Source: a virus
Reading direction: 5' to 3' (one strand)
Virus record (IMG/VR): IMGVR_UViG_3300017917_005108
Location: 98,498 to 162,497 of that record
DNA length: 64,000 nt
Shown: positions 43,034-51,790 of the stretch, in pieces
Position numbering within the stretch: the first letter of the stretch is position 1
Layout: every line of letters begins with the position of its first letter
Made by a program: the position numbers and the translations under genes
The notes under the pieces: generated by a model
Seen by the model: only the letters and a program-made list of their open reading frames with translations
The model's database searches: none
Told to the model about the DNA's origin: nothing

Positions 43034-43222
43034 TTACTTGTTATTGGTCCAACTATTTCTATGATGCATAACCCAGTCTAATAAAGCTCTTTCAAATCCC
43101 ACATCCTTACCCTCTTTCTCTGACATATACCACTTGTTTTCAAGTATACATTGTCTTTCTTCTAGGAATCTTCTATAAAGAGCAGTGTTTGAAAGCTCTA
43201 ACCCCGTAAGGGATGCTGTCAT
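43034..43222 (-). CDS. small conserved protein with DUF4032-like motif
   Basis: 62 residues. KWYMSEKEGKDVGFERALLDW resembles the short conserved segment seen at the C-terminus of DUF4032 proteins and in short phage proteins. Function unknown. Own late promoter. Confidence 0.5.
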   Translation of the reverse strand: MTASLTGLELSNTALYRRFLEERQCILENKWYMSEKEGKDVGFERALLDWVMHHRNSWTNNK

Positions 43223-43228
43223 ATATAT

Positions 43229-43236
43229 TATTTATT
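43229..43236 (-). promoter_or_regulatory. late promoter AATAAATA (minus)
   Basis: Six nt before ATG 43222; overlaps the end of the upstream gene. Confidence 0.65.
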
Positions 43237-43651
43237 CTGGCCAAATATATTCCAAATTAGTTGGAACTTCTGGCCAAAGCTTACTGTAAAAATCTGGTAG
43301 TTTTTGTATTAATTTGCTTTTGTGAGAAAGGTGTAGATCTTCTCTGCCAAGCCATATAGGCATTTGGCATGATTCTTCTTTTTTGTAATGTACTTTAATT
43401 TTCTCAAGACATGTATCCTTATATCCTCTATTTTTCCATGCAGTACAAATTTGTACACCGTATTCTACTAATGCATTAGGTGTATTAGTCCACATTTTTG
43501 TACACGGATGATTAGTCCATCCTCTTCCTTTAGTTATACCTCTAATTTTATTAAGCATCTGTAATACCTCAACACGCTGTTTACCAAGACGCTTTACATC
43601 TAAAGCTTCACCGCTTTTATAAAACTCTTTATAAGGTAAAAAAGTATTCAC
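43232..43651 (-). CDS. Pyr_excise/MSMEG_6728-family protein (DNA glycosylase-related)
   Basis: 139 residues, GTG start. NTFLPYKEFYKSGEALDVKR, LGKQRVEVLQ, WTNHPCTKMW and AWKNRGY match the PF03013-type family related to the pyrimidine-dimer glycosylase fold. Activity in this subfamily is unproven. Overlaps the upstream nuclease gene (GTGA), so the two may act together on DNA. Confidence 0.7.
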   Translation of the reverse strand: MNTFLPYKEFYKSGEALDVKRLGKQRVEVLQMLNKIRGITKGRGWTNHPCTKMWTNTPNALVEYGVQICTAWKNRGYKDTCLEKIKVHYKKEESCQMPIWLGREDLHLSHKSKLIQKLPDFYSKLWPEVPTNLEYIWPE

Positions 43652-44151
43652 AAATAAATTGTATCTAGATCTTTCTCAGAAATAACATCTAATTCATTAT
43701 TATTAAATTTTTTAATATATCTCTTCTTTAAGAAATTTTCTGTCTTAATTTCACCTATAACATAGCAACTATATGGATCAACTTCTTTATTATAAAAACA
43801 TAAAACAAGTTTTTTAATATTGTTTTTGGGATTACTTATTTGTAATGTCTCTTTACGCTTAAGCTTTAATTCTTTAGGACCAGGACCATTATAAGAAACA
43901 GTTTTTACTTGAATTCCATTACCATCACTATCAAAAAAATCAGCTTTAGGACCGCCGTAGCTTGATGCGTTTTTATTCCATTTAAATCCTGTAAATTTTT
44001 CAAAAGCTCTTTCGCCTGCCATACCAATTGACATATCTCTACAATTATAATTTGCTCTTTTTTTATAACCAGTACTATCTGTGTTCACAAATACATTAGA
44101 AATAGACAAAATTTCTTGTATGTCTTCTTTAGTAAGAGTTATTTTTTTCAC
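43648..44151 (-). CDS. PD-(D/E)XK restriction-endonuclease-like protein
   Basis: 167 residues, GTG start. GMAGERAFEKFTG (acidic helix), GPKADFFDSDGNGIQVKTV (Asp and the Q-x-K metal site) form a nuclease core like small DNA-cleaving restriction-type enzymes. It is under an unusually complete sigma70 promoter with an adjoining palindrome. Possible host-DNA degradation or self/non-self cleavage given the predicted modified phage DNA. Confidence 0.65.
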   Translation of the reverse strand: MKKITLTKEDIQEILSISNVFVNTDSTGYKKRANYNCRDMSIGMAGERAFEKFTGFKWNKNASSYGGPKADFFDSDGNGIQVKTVSYNGPGPKELKLKRKETLQISNPKNNIKKLVLCFYNKEVDPYSCYVIGEIKTENFLKKRYIKKFNNNELDVISEKDLDTIYL

Positions 44152-44159
44152 TCTTCCTT

Positions 44160-44188
44160 ATTATATGTGAAATAAAAATAATAGTCAA
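44160..44188 (-). promoter_or_regulatory. sigma70 promoter TTGACT-17-TATAAT
   Basis: -35 at 44183-44188 and -10 at 44160-44165 with exact 17-bp spacing, driving the nuclease/glycosylase-like pair. AAGGA lies just before the GTG. Confidence 0.75.
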
Positions 44189-44190
44189 GA

Positions 44191-44204
44191 ACTATTTAAA
44201 TAGT
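44191..44204. repeat. 14-bp perfect palindrome beside the -35 box
   Basis: ACTATTTAAATAGT lies 2 bp upstream of the -35. The core TATTTAAATA recurs at about 44236-44245. Position suits a regulator site, but no regulator is known. Confidence 0.45.
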
Positions 44205-44258
44205 CTCAGTCTGTACCGAGCCCACCTCCCACCCCTATTTAAATACTCCTTCTAAATT

Positions 44259-44492
44259 TTATTTATTATTTTCTGCCAATTTTTTTTGCAACAGGGTAAC
44301 CATTTCTTTGTGTTCACTGTCTATTTGTCTTTTTATAAGCTCCAGTTCAATTAATACGTTTTGTACTTTTAAAAATTTTAACAGATCAAAAGAAACATCA
44401 ATATTATGAGGCCTATATGCGTTATCACCAATCAAAAATAATAACGACAATTCATCTTCTGACAATTCTTTTAAAAAAGAACTATAAATCAT
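44259..44492 (-). CDS. small hypothetical protein downstream of nrdB
   Basis: 77 residues, acidic helical (LKELSEDELSLLFLIGDNAY). ATGA overlap with nrdB implies co-translation. Not a glutaredoxin; no CxxC. Confidence 0.5.
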   Translation of the reverse strand: MIYSSFLKELSEDELSLLFLIGDNAYRPHNIDVSFDLLKFLKVQNVLIELELIKRQIDSEHKEMVTLLQKKLAENNK

Positions 44493-45553
44493 AACTCTAC
44501 ATTTTCAAAAACATCTTCTGAAATATTGGTATCTCTGGCGCCAATTTTATAAGCTGATATTTCTGTTTCTTGAGGCGCAACCTGTACTTTACTACTATCT
44601 AAATAACTATCAAGCCAACCTGCAATAGGGTTATCTTTTTGATTGTAAATTTTCTTATATCCTAAAGAACGTAACCTATTATCACAAAGCCATTTAGCGT
44701 AACCACCTAATACATCAGCATTTAGACCTAACAAAGAACCTTTACTAAACAAGTAGTTAGCCCACTCTATTTCATTCTCTGTAGCTTGCTTATAAATTTC
44801 GTATATCTTATCTTCACTCTTTTTTACAATGCTAGTAAACCCCTCTTTATCCTCTTCTCTTAAAATTTTTATTAAATTTTGTGTAATAGCAAAATGCTGA
44901 GCTTCATCCCTTTGAATAAACTTTATAATTTTTGCATTACCTTCCATAATACCGCGATACCCAAAATAAAATGAACATGCAAAAGAAACATAAAATACCA
45001 GTCCTTCCATTACATTTACTGAAAGAATACAATCAAAAACTCTTTCTTTTAAATCCTTCTTAGTATCATCACCCAAAATTTTATCGTATCTACCTCTAAT
45101 AAGCTCTGCTCTTTTAACTATTTCTTTGTCTTCCATAATACTATCAAAAAACGTCGACGCATTTGGATGTACATTGTTGAGTAGGTATGAATAGCTATAG
45201 CTATGAATACCTTCAAACCGTTGCCAGGTGTTCATACATATTTCTAATTCAGGATTAGAGACGTAATCTTTAAGTGAATGTATAGACCTAGATAACATAC
45301 TATCACCAAGTGTTTGAAATTTTAAATTATTATCAAATACAAATCTCTGTTCACCCTTGAGCTCTTTATAATCACTCCTGTCCTTACCCAAAGCTATTTC
45401 ATGAGGCCACCAAAAAAACTCTTCTTGTTTTTTAAATAACTCAAAAAACACAGGATACTTAAACCTATCATATCTTTGTAAATTTAAATCTTCCCCAAAG
45501 AATAAAGGTTGTTTAGTATGATCTATATTCTTTATATTAAGAACAGATTTCAT
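44489..45553 (-). CDS. nrdB: ribonucleotide reductase small subunit (class Ia)
   Basis: 354 residues. Diiron ligand stretches are visible: FDNNLKFQTLGDSM, RFEGIHSYSYSYLL, MEDKEIVKRAELI and QRDEAQHFAITQNL, plus the C-terminal peptide ISEDVFENVEL that docks on NrdA. Supplies the tyrosyl radical for dNTP synthesis. Operon with nrdA, 17-nt gap. Confidence 0.95.
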   Translation of the reverse strand: MKSVLNIKNIDHTKQPLFFGEDLNLQRYDRFKYPVFFELFKKQEEFFWWPHEIALGKDRSDYKELKGEQRFVFDNNLKFQTLGDSMLSRSIHSLKDYVSNPELEICMNTWQRFEGIHSYSYSYLLNNVHPNASTFFDSIMEDKEIVKRAELIRGRYDKILGDDTKKDLKERVFDCILSVNVMEGLVFYVSFACSFYFGYRGIMEGNAKIIKFIQRDEAQHFAITQNLIKILREEDKEGFTSIVKKSEDKIYEIYKQATENEIEWANYLFSKGSLLGLNADVLGGYAKWLCDNRLRSLGYKKIYNQKDNPIAGWLDSYLDSSKVQVAPQETEISAYKIGARDTNISEDVFENVEL

Positions 45554-45570
45554 AAGCTAATATTATATAA

Positions 45571-47829
45571 TTAGAGCTTACAAGCTCCACTAGAGCAATC
45601 TGCTTCTTTTTGCATAGACTGCTCTTTATCTCCGTCATCTGTATTATTGTAATACAAACTCATAAGACCAACACTGTAAGCGTACATTATTTCTTTCATT
45701 ACTTTAGCGTCAGGTAAAACATTATTTTCATAATGACTATAGTTATAATAAACGTTTGTAGATATTGCCATGTCTAGATACTTTTGAATAACTGCGCTTA
45801 CATTCAATAGGCCTGTATTATCTTTTAAATTGTATGCTAGTTCATAATTATTTTGATACTTACCGATACCAGGAACTAATACCGGTAGTTTACCCATCTT
45901 TGACATTTTATAAGTTATTAATGATCTTACTGGTTCAATACCATTAGTTGAACACTGTATAACAGAGCTAGATTCACATGGCATACAGCTAGAGAGTGTA
46001 GAATGTCTTAAGCCATATTCTTTAATTTGTTCTCTCAAAGTATTCCAATCTAAACTAAATTTACGCTTGACTACTTCATCAACTTTCTTTTTATATGTAT
46101 CGATAGGTAAGATACCTTTTGAATACTTTGTTCTGTCATATTTCTCACACTTACCTTTTTCTTTAGCAAGATTACAGCTAGACTTTAAAAGGTAGTACTG
46201 AAAATGCTCCATCCATTCATCTAATAAAACTAGAGAATGTCTAGAACCATAAGCAACTTCATTTTTAGCAAAATATGCTGCAAGGTTAGTTATACCAATA
46301 CCTAAACTTCTTCTTTTTTTAGCAAAATTTTCTGCTGCTTTATTAAAATAATGCTGAATATCTATTATTTCTTCTAAGAACCTTACTGCTAAATCTGATG
46401 TTTTTTCTAGATCTTTCCAATCACGTATTTCAAGCATATTAATAGCAGATAAAATACACATTCCAATTTCAGCATCTGAATCATTAAAATCGTTGAGTGG
46501 AATAGTTGGATGAATAACCTCAGTACAAAGATTACTCATTGTAACTTTATCTATCCATGAACTATGTTCATTAGCAGTATCAACATTAAGAATATAAATT
46601 CTTCCTGTTTCAACTCTTTCTTTTACAATTAAAGAAAATAGCTGTCTTGCAGAAATTTTCTTTTTCATCTTAATCTTTTTATCTTCTTCACATTCTTCGT
46701 ATATTTTATTAAATTTAGGTGTACCCCATGCTTCAAAAAGATGCGGAACTTCATGTGGGCTGAAAAGTGTTACTGTTTCATTTTTAATAACTCTATCATA
46801 AAATAGCTTACTCATACCTATTGTATAGTCTAATTTTCTCACTCTATTATCGTCTGTACCAGCATTATTTTTTAATACAACAACATCCTCAATCTCATAA
46901 TGCCACCACTGAATATTTGTTGTTGCAGAGCCACCTCTTAACCCATTTTGCTGCCACGCTTTAACAGATGCTTCAAAAATCTTTAGGAAAGGAATAACGC
47001 CAGTATGTACCACTTCACCGTTATTAACAGGTGCTCCCAACGCTCTAATTCTAGAAATATCAATACCAATACCACAACGACTTGCTGTAGCTATAGATAC
47101 AGCTGTACCAGATGCTGTTATAGACTCCTTATTATCATCTACGCCAATCAAGCAACAGCTAGCATAGCTTTTAGAATTTGTACGTACACCAGCCATAATA
47201 GGTGTGGGTAAATTAATTTTATGTTTGGAAATTGCATTATAAAATCTACCCACATAGTCTAATCTTGTTTCTTTTGGGTAATTTGCAAAAGCATATGCAG
47301 AAATTAAAATGTATGCAAATTGCGGAGTTTCAAAAATTCTATCTGTCACTCTATTTTTTATTAGATATTTGTCACAAAGCTGCTTTATACCTGCATATGT
47401 AAAATTAAAATCTCTATTATGATCAACAAACTCTCCAATTTTATTAATTTCCGCTTCTGTATATTTTTCTAAAATAATTGGATCATAAATTTTTTTCTTT
47501 ATACCATTATGAATAACATCTAAAAGTCTAGGTGCATGCTTTCCACCCCAAACATCTTTTCTTAGTTCATAATTTAACAATCTTGATGCCACGTATTGAT
47601 AATTTGGAGTGTCAAGTGAAATTAAATTCGAAGCAGATTCAATTAAAACTTTATGAATATCTTTAGATGCAATATTGTTTACCATATTAAGATTAGCATT
47701 AATCTCAATATCTGAAAGGCTTACGCCCTCAATACCTTCTATAGCCCAATTAATTACTTTGTGAATTTTTTCTATATTAAATTTTTCTAACTGCCCGTCA
47801 CGTTTTTTAACAAAAATTTGTGAACTCAT
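45571..47829 (-). CDS. nrdA: ribonucleotide reductase large subunit (class Ia)
   Basis: 752 residues, close to T4 and E. coli NrdA. N-terminal ATP-cone-like IFVKKRDGQLEKFNIEKIHK, active-site SYASCCLIGV, NLCTEVIHP, MPCESSSVIQCSTNG, and the C-terminal redox pair CSSGACKL. Reduces ribonucleoside diphosphates. Intact with no intron or split, unlike some phage nrdA. Confidence 0.96.
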   Translation of the reverse strand: MSSQIFVKKRDGQLEKFNIEKIHKVINWAIEGIEGVSLSDIEINANLNMVNNIASKDIHKVLIESASNLISLDTPNYQYVASRLLNYELRKDVWGGKHAPRLLDVIHNGIKKKIYDPIILEKYTEAEINKIGEFVDHNRDFNFTYAGIKQLCDKYLIKNRVTDRIFETPQFAYILISAYAFANYPKETRLDYVGRFYNAISKHKINLPTPIMAGVRTNSKSYASCCLIGVDDNKESITASGTAVSIATASRCGIGIDISRIRALGAPVNNGEVVHTGVIPFLKIFEASVKAWQQNGLRGGSATTNIQWWHYEIEDVVVLKNNAGTDDNRVRKLDYTIGMSKLFYDRVIKNETVTLFSPHEVPHLFEAWGTPKFNKIYEECEEDKKIKMKKKISARQLFSLIVKERVETGRIYILNVDTANEHSSWIDKVTMSNLCTEVIHPTIPLNDFNDSDAEIGMCILSAINMLEIRDWKDLEKTSDLAVRFLEEIIDIQHYFNKAAENFAKKRRSLGIGITNLAAYFAKNEVAYGSRHSLVLLDEWMEHFQYYLLKSSCNLAKEKGKCEKYDRTKYSKGILPIDTYKKKVDEVVKRKFSLDWNTLREQIKEYGLRHSTLSSCMPCESSSVIQCSTNGIEPVRSLITYKMSKMGKLPVLVPGIGKYQNNYELAYNLKDNTGLLNVSAVIQKYLDMAISTNVYYNYSHYENNVLPDAKVMKEIMYAYSVGLMSLYYNNTDDGDKEQSMQKEADCSSGACKL

Positions 47830-47923
47830 AACTATGAAATAATTTATTCCTTTTCAAGGCAAAAAACACAAACAATCTGTAATAAGTTCACAAAAAAAAA
47901 TATTAAAGTATTTTACTAAGAAA

Positions 47924-48364
47924 TCAATGAACTCTTTTAAGAATTTCAGTAATTATAACAACACATATTGAAGTAAAAGATGCTAATAAACCAGTAGAGA
48001 CAGCAGTTTTAAAGCTCCACTTATGTTCTTCTTTTTTAATCTCTCGCTTAAACTCACTATTTAGTTGATCTGTTAGATTGTTAAATTTTTCTGTAACAAC
48101 ATCTGTAATGTTTTTAAATTTTAAAGAAATTTCTCTATCTAATCCTTGAATTTTTTCATTAAAATTATTTGCCACATCAACTATTCTACATTTTAAATCT
48201 TCATCTAAATTGTCAATATTATCCTTTATAGACTTGACTTGATCTTCTAATTGAGATAACTGTAGTAATACTGAAGGTTTTCCGTTACCTTGGTAGACTG
48301 TCTTATATAGTGTGTCAACACTTTTTTTAAGATTAGTTAAATTATTAGAATTACTCTTTTTCAT
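47924..48364 (-). CDS. coiled-coil protein with C-terminal membrane segment
   Basis: 146 residues: a long heptad-like coil (LSQLEDQVKSIKDNIDNLDE, FKNITDVVTEKFNNLTD) then one hydrophobic helix FKTAVSTGLLASFTSICVVI near the end. Tail-anchored membrane topology. Overlaps the upstream gene (ATGA). Role unknown; could be lysis- or superinfection-related. Confidence 0.5.
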   Translation of the reverse strand: MKKSNSNNLTNLKKSVDTLYKTVYQGNGKPSVLLQLSQLEDQVKSIKDNIDNLDEDLKCRIVDVANNFNEKIQGLDREISLKFKNITDVVTEKFNNLTDQLNSEFKREIKKEEHKWSFKTAVSTGLLASFTSICVVIITEILKRVH

Positions 48365-48591
48365 TTTACATTGAATGTGTATCTTATTTGTCCTTTTGCA
48401 AGAGAGTAAACTCTGCCTCTTAATTTTCCTGCTGAATTTTTTGTTACCAAGCTTAAATTATCTCCTGTAATTACAGGTCCATTTATAATAGTGTCAGAAC
48501 CAAGACTTATCGTATATTCACGAACACCTTTTTCTGCATTAAAAACTGTTATAGAATGTGCATCAGCTACAGCAGAATATGTTTTAGCCAT
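48361..48591 (-). CDS. small beta-rich virion-type protein
   Basis: 76 residues, strands with Val/Thr/Ser alternation (HSITVFNAEKGVREYTISLG, NLSLVTKNSAGKLRGRVYSL). Similar short proteins occur near tail-fibre genes in marine T4-like phages. Late promoter 6 nt upstream. Confidence 0.5.
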   Translation of the reverse strand: MAKTYSAVADAHSITVFNAEKGVREYTISLGSDTIINGPVITGDNLSLVTKNSAGKLRGRVYSLAKGQIRYTFNVK

Positions 48592-48597
48592 ATTATT

Positions 48598-48605
48598 TAT
48601 TTATT
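48598..48605 (-). promoter_or_regulatory. late promoter AATAAATA (minus), with overlapping copy
   Basis: Six nt before ATG 48591. A second overlapping AATAAATA occupies 48594-48601 but leaves only 2 nt to the start. Confidence 0.65.
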
Positions 48606-48623
48606 GTTCTAAGTAAATAGTTT

Positions 48624-48631
48624 AATAAATA
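48624..48631 (+). promoter_or_regulatory. late promoter AATAAATA
   Basis: Ten nt before ATG 48642; divergent with the 48598 element. Confidence 0.65.
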
Positions 48632-48641
48632 ATTAAGAGCC

Positions 48642-49874
48642 ATGGCTGATCAAGTTACAAAAATTATTATACGCAGAGGAACCGACGTACAACGAAGAAC
48701 AGCTAATGCTACTGGTGTGCTTTTTGATCAAGGAGAACCTGCTTGGGCAACAGATATTACTAGGTTGTATGTAGGTGATGGTTCTACATACGGCGGTATA
48801 CCAGTAGGAATGAGAAATTTAGGCGCTGTTAATAAATTGTTTGGTGATTACTTGCAAGGATATACTGCTGAAGGATATTCAGCAGTTACAGATAGAGGTG
48901 TAGAAATAGGTGATATTATATATGATAGAACAACTAGAAACATATATGCACTATCTAGTAAGTCAAACTTTCCTCCATTAACTTCTGAATTTGTAAAGTA
49001 TGATTCTTTAACTCTAGTCAATACATCACAATTTTTTTATGATTCAGGATTAAATTTAAATATTGCACAGCAAGGTGTTGGTGTATATGAATTAAATTCT
49101 AATGTAGCTGATGGATCTACTATAACAAAACTAGGGCCTTCAATTCCTTTATCACTCGCGCAGGGATCTGCTGGAAATGGTGTTGATAAAAGCAATTTTA
49201 AATTTATACCTGCTAATTCTGTTTTACTAAACAATACAGGGTCTTTAAATAGCCCGGATATTGTACGTGTACAACCAAATCAATTTATAGGAAGATCATC
49301 TACCTCAACTCTTACAGCATTAGGGTTTGGTGCTATAGCAACAGGAGGTGCTTTTGCAGGTAATAATGGAGTACAAATGGGTAGCTCAGGTGATACTCTA
49401 ATTGTTAGTTTATCATCTAATATATTTACTATAAGCCCTCCAAAAATGTTTATTAACTCGCAATTAACTGTATATCCTAGTTTAAGTGTAGCTGGTCCTG
49501 CAACTATAAATGGTAATTTATCTGCTGCCGGCGCATACTTAAATGGTACAATTGTAGCTACAGGTGACGTTATAGCATATTTTACCTCTGATAAAAAACT
49601 CAAAGACAATCTAATTAAAATTTCTGCTCCACTAACAAAATTAAAAACTTTAAATGGTTATGAGTTTAATTGGAATCAAAATGCACCTGGCCATTTAAAA
49701 GGCAGTGACATTGGTGTAGAAGCTAATGAAGTTGAAAGAACATTACCTCAAGCTGTAATAGTAAGAGATAATGGCATTAAAGCAGTTAATTATAATAAAT
49801 TAATTCCATTATTAATAGAATCAGTAAAAGAACTAACAAGTAAGGTAGAATCACTTGAATCTAAAATTTTATAA
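48642..49874 (+). CDS. tail fibre protein with S74 intramolecular chaperone
   Basis: 410 residues. The N-terminus IIIRRGTDVQRRTANATGVL then GEPAWATDITRLYVGDG is a common phage fibre module. The C-terminal ~95 residues from TSDKKLKDN (~315) through LNGYEFNW, DIGVEANEVE and VNYNKLIPLLIESVKEL are a peptidase S74 chaperone, which self-cleaves at the Ser before DKK in known members after trimerisation. Recognises the host surface. Confidence 0.85.
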   Translation: MADQVTKIIIRRGTDVQRRTANATGVLFDQGEPAWATDITRLYVGDGSTYGGIPVGMRNLGAVNKLFGDYLQGYTAEGYSAVTDRGVEIGDIIYDRTTRNIYALSSKSNFPPLTSEFVKYDSLTLVNTSQFFYDSGLNLNIAQQGVGVYELNSNVADGSTITKLGPSIPLSLAQGSAGNGVDKSNFKFIPANSVLLNNTGSLNSPDIVRVQPNQFIGRSSTSTLTALGFGAIATGGAFAGNNGVQMGSSGDTLIVSLSSNIFTISPPKMFINSQLTVYPSLSVAGPATINGNLSAAGAYLNGTIVATGDVIAYFTSDKKLKDNLIKISAPLTKLKTLNGYEFNWNQNAPGHLKGSDIGVEANEVERTLPQAVIVRDNGIKAVNYNKLIPLLIESVKELTSKVESLESKIL

Positions 49875-50052
49875 TAAAGTTCAAGAAATTTTGGAAACTT
49901 CAATTTCACCATTTGTAAGTAGATCTCAGCCTGTAGACGCACAGTCAGGAACTAATATAGGCATAACATCTGGGGATATTTTAAATACATTTCCTTCATC
50001 TATTAAAAAAATTAATTTTAAGCGAAAAATTAAACAGAAGAAAAAAGCTTAA
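49855..50052 (+). CDS. small basic protein with capsid-targeting-like N-terminus
   Basis: 65 residues from TTG 49855, overlapping the fibre gene by 20 bp. Begins MNLKFYNKVQEILE; compare the lysozyme at 50030-50599 which begins MNFYRKLKEILE. A middle Ser/Thr region and a very basic tail (INFKRKIKQKKKA) resemble T4 internal proteins. Convergent with the lysozyme, overlapping by 23 bp. Confidence 0.5.
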   Translation: MNLKFYNKVQEILETSISPFVSRSQPVDAQSGTNIGITSGDILNTFPSSIKKINFKRKIKQKKKA

Positions 50053-50599
50053 CTATACTGTTTACTCTTTTTCCTACTTGAGTAGACCACTTACTTTTTT
50101 GTATTTCGTTTGCAGCATTACCATATTCACCCTTTAAAATATAATCTTTAGTTTTAACAAATTTATTTAGTCTTGTAAATCCCATATTAAAAGACATATC
50201 TAAAACACCTAATTTTATGTTTTTGGGTAATGAATCAAAATTTGGTATCCATTTTTTAGCATCATTATATGCAATAGTAAGAGTTATTTTAAAAATTTCT
50301 TTTATTTGTTCATCTGTAAGAGCAGATTTTCCAGATAATATATCTTCATAGTTAACTCCAACTTTTTTAGCTATTAATCTAGCATCAGGTCTAGTTAAAT
50401 TAAAGCCAATACCAATTGTAGGTATACCTAAGGAATCTTTATATACATTAGGTCTATAACCTTCATGATCCTTTATAAAATCAAGAATATCATCAAATGA
50501 TAATCTAGAATCTTCAGCTTTTTGAATAATAGCAGGTGGAGGAGGTGGAACATCAGAAATAGCTTCTAAAATTTCTTTAAGCTTTCTATAGAAGTTCAC
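50030..50599 (-). CDS. GH24 T4-type lysozyme with capsid-targeting-like N-terminal leader
   Basis: 189 residues, GTG start. The catalytic triad is E46, D55 and T61 in DHEGYRPNVYKDSLGIPTIG, same spacing as T4 lysozyme (E11, D20, T26). Cleaves the MurNAc-GlcNAc bond. The first 12 residues MNFYRKLKEILE then a Pro-rich linker are absent from T4 lysozyme and resemble gp21-cleaved leaders here, so it may be virion-packaged rather than a simple endolysin. Confidence 0.8.
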   Translation of the reverse strand: MNFYRKLKEILEAISDVPPPPPAIIQKAEDSRLSFDDILDFIKDHEGYRPNVYKDSLGIPTIGIGFNLTRPDARLIAKKVGVNYEDILSGKSALTDEQIKEIFKITLTIAYNDAKKWIPNFDSLPKNIKLGVLDMSFNMGFTRLNKFVKTKDYILKGEYGNAANEIQKSKWSTQVGKRVNSIVKLFSSV

Positions 50600-50604
50600 G
50601 TAAT

Positions 50605-50612
50605 TATTTAGT
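50605..50612 (-). promoter_or_regulatory. late promoter ACTAAATA (minus)
   Basis: Five nt before GTG 50599. Confidence 0.55.
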
Positions 50613-51165
50613 TAATAACTGCTACCTTTACTATCTTAGGATAGCGGTTAGCAAACAACATAGCGTCTTTCTTATGTTCAAAAAAGACATCTATTACAGG
50701 CAACTTACCACTAGAGGCACGCTTTTCTCTAACTGCCGTTCCTGTATCAACAGCTTTAACTAACCCAATATTAGGAATAATAACCTCTTTGGTATATGGA
50801 ATAATTCTTGGATCAACTGCAATAGATTCACCCTGTTTAAGAGTATAACCTGTAGAGCTTTTCTTTTTAGCACTATCTCTATCAGTATCGCCACCCTTAG
50901 CCCAGTATACTGTTAATCTAACTGTCATAACTTTAAACCCATTTGTCTTGGGAATAAATTCATCTTTATATTTTATACCATCATTCTTAACAACAATCTG
51001 TTTTGCAATAGCTCTTTCTTCTTGAATTGGTAAGTTTTTAAGCTCATTTTTTACATCTTTAATACTTAGTTTTTTTCTATATGTGTCTATACCTACACTT
51101 GTAATGGATGCAAAAAGCACTACAACAAGTAGGAATAGCTTAGTTATTTTGGTGTTTATTTTCAT
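50608..51165 (-). CDS. 3D-domain (MltA/RpfB-like) cell-wall protein with N-terminal membrane anchor
   Basis: 185 residues. Basic start then hydrophobic ITKLFLLVVVLFASITSVGI (signal anchor). The C-terminal ~90 residues carry the three-Asp barrel: SIAVDPRIIPY, LVKAVDTGTAV and LPVIDVFFEHKKDA. Such domains act in lytic transglycosylases and stationary-phase wall enzymes. Part of the lysis region. Confidence 0.75.
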   Translation of the reverse strand: MKINTKITKLFLLVVVLFASITSVGIDTYRKKLSIKDVKNELKNLPIQEERAIAKQIVVKNDGIKYKDEFIPKTNGFKVMTVRLTVYWAKGGDTDRDSAKKKSSTGYTLKQGESIAVDPRIIPYTKEVIIPNIGLVKAVDTGTAVREKRASSGKLPVIDVFFEHKKDAMLFANRYPKIVKVAVIN

Positions 51166-51176
51166 AAAAAAAGAAT

Positions 51177-51188
51177 GCTGTATACAGC
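51177..51188. repeat. 12-bp palindrome GCTGTATACAGC in leader
   Basis: Lies in the leader between the late promoter at 51234 and ATG 51165; could fold into a hairpin. Confidence 0.35.
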
Positions 51189-51233
51189 TTATTGCCTAGA
51201 ATGGCAGAAAATAATATGTAATATTACTGTCAT

Positions 51234-51241
51234 TATTTATT
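51234..51241 (-). promoter_or_regulatory. late promoter AATAAATA (minus) with long leader
   Basis: 68 nt before ATG 51165. The leader holds an out-of-place ATG (51233) opening a 14-codon frame and a palindrome, an exception to the short-leader rule. Confidence 0.5.
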
Positions 51242-51279
51242 CTATTTTAAAGGAACAAACAATACAGTCAAGTAAAAAA

Positions 51280-51777
51280 TTATGCCAAATCTCTAATGTA
51301 TTTACGTAAATTGTTGTTTCTGTTAGTCCAACCCTTTAAAAACACCTTTAACTTAGGTCTAGATTCAGTAAGATTTTCATAAAAGGTCTGGCGCTGATCA
51401 ATAATTTTTATTGCTAATTCTTTAGGATCAGCTTTTTCTGCAGCCTTTAAAGTAACAGGACCAACTACACCGTCTGCTACAACACCTAAAGCTCTTTGTA
51501 AAAACTTATTGGCCTGCTTTCTTCCTGTATTGACAACAGAATCAAAATACGAAATATATGAGGGGTGAGATAACTTATCAGCTGAGCTCATAGACCAGTA
51601 ATCTTTAAAAAATATCTCATCTGCTTTTTCTCTCGTTAAATTTTTAATATCAAGATCTGGATAATCCCTCTTAGTAAGACCATACATTGTTTCACCACCG
51701 GGATCGTTAGGATGATTATAGTAACCGCCTTCTGCTTCACGAACAAACTTCATGGCTTTTTCAAATCTATCATTCAT
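51280..51777 (-). CDS. GH108 endolysin with C-terminal peptidoglycan-binding domain
   Basis: 165 residues from ATG 51777, chosen because a late-type AATAAGTA ends 5 nt upstream and family members start here. MKFVREAEGGYYNHPNDPGG holds the catalytic Glu (EGGY), YGLTKRDYP follows, and LQRALGVVADGVVGPVT is the binding domain 3-type segment. A muramidase. Confidence 0.88.
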   Translation of the reverse strand: MNDRFEKAMKFVREAEGGYYNHPNDPGGETMYGLTKRDYPDLDIKNLTREKADEIFFKDYWSMSSADKLSHPSYISYFDSVVNTGRKQANKFLQRALGVVADGVVGPVTLKAAEKADPKELAIKIIDQRQTFYENLTESRPKLKVFLKGWTNRNNNLRKYIRDLA

Positions 51778-51782
51778 AAAAA

Positions 51783-51790
51783 TACTTATT
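51783..51790 (-). promoter_or_regulatory. late promoter variant AATAAGTA (minus)
   Basis: Five nt before ATG 51777; one mismatch to the consensus. Confidence 0.45.
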
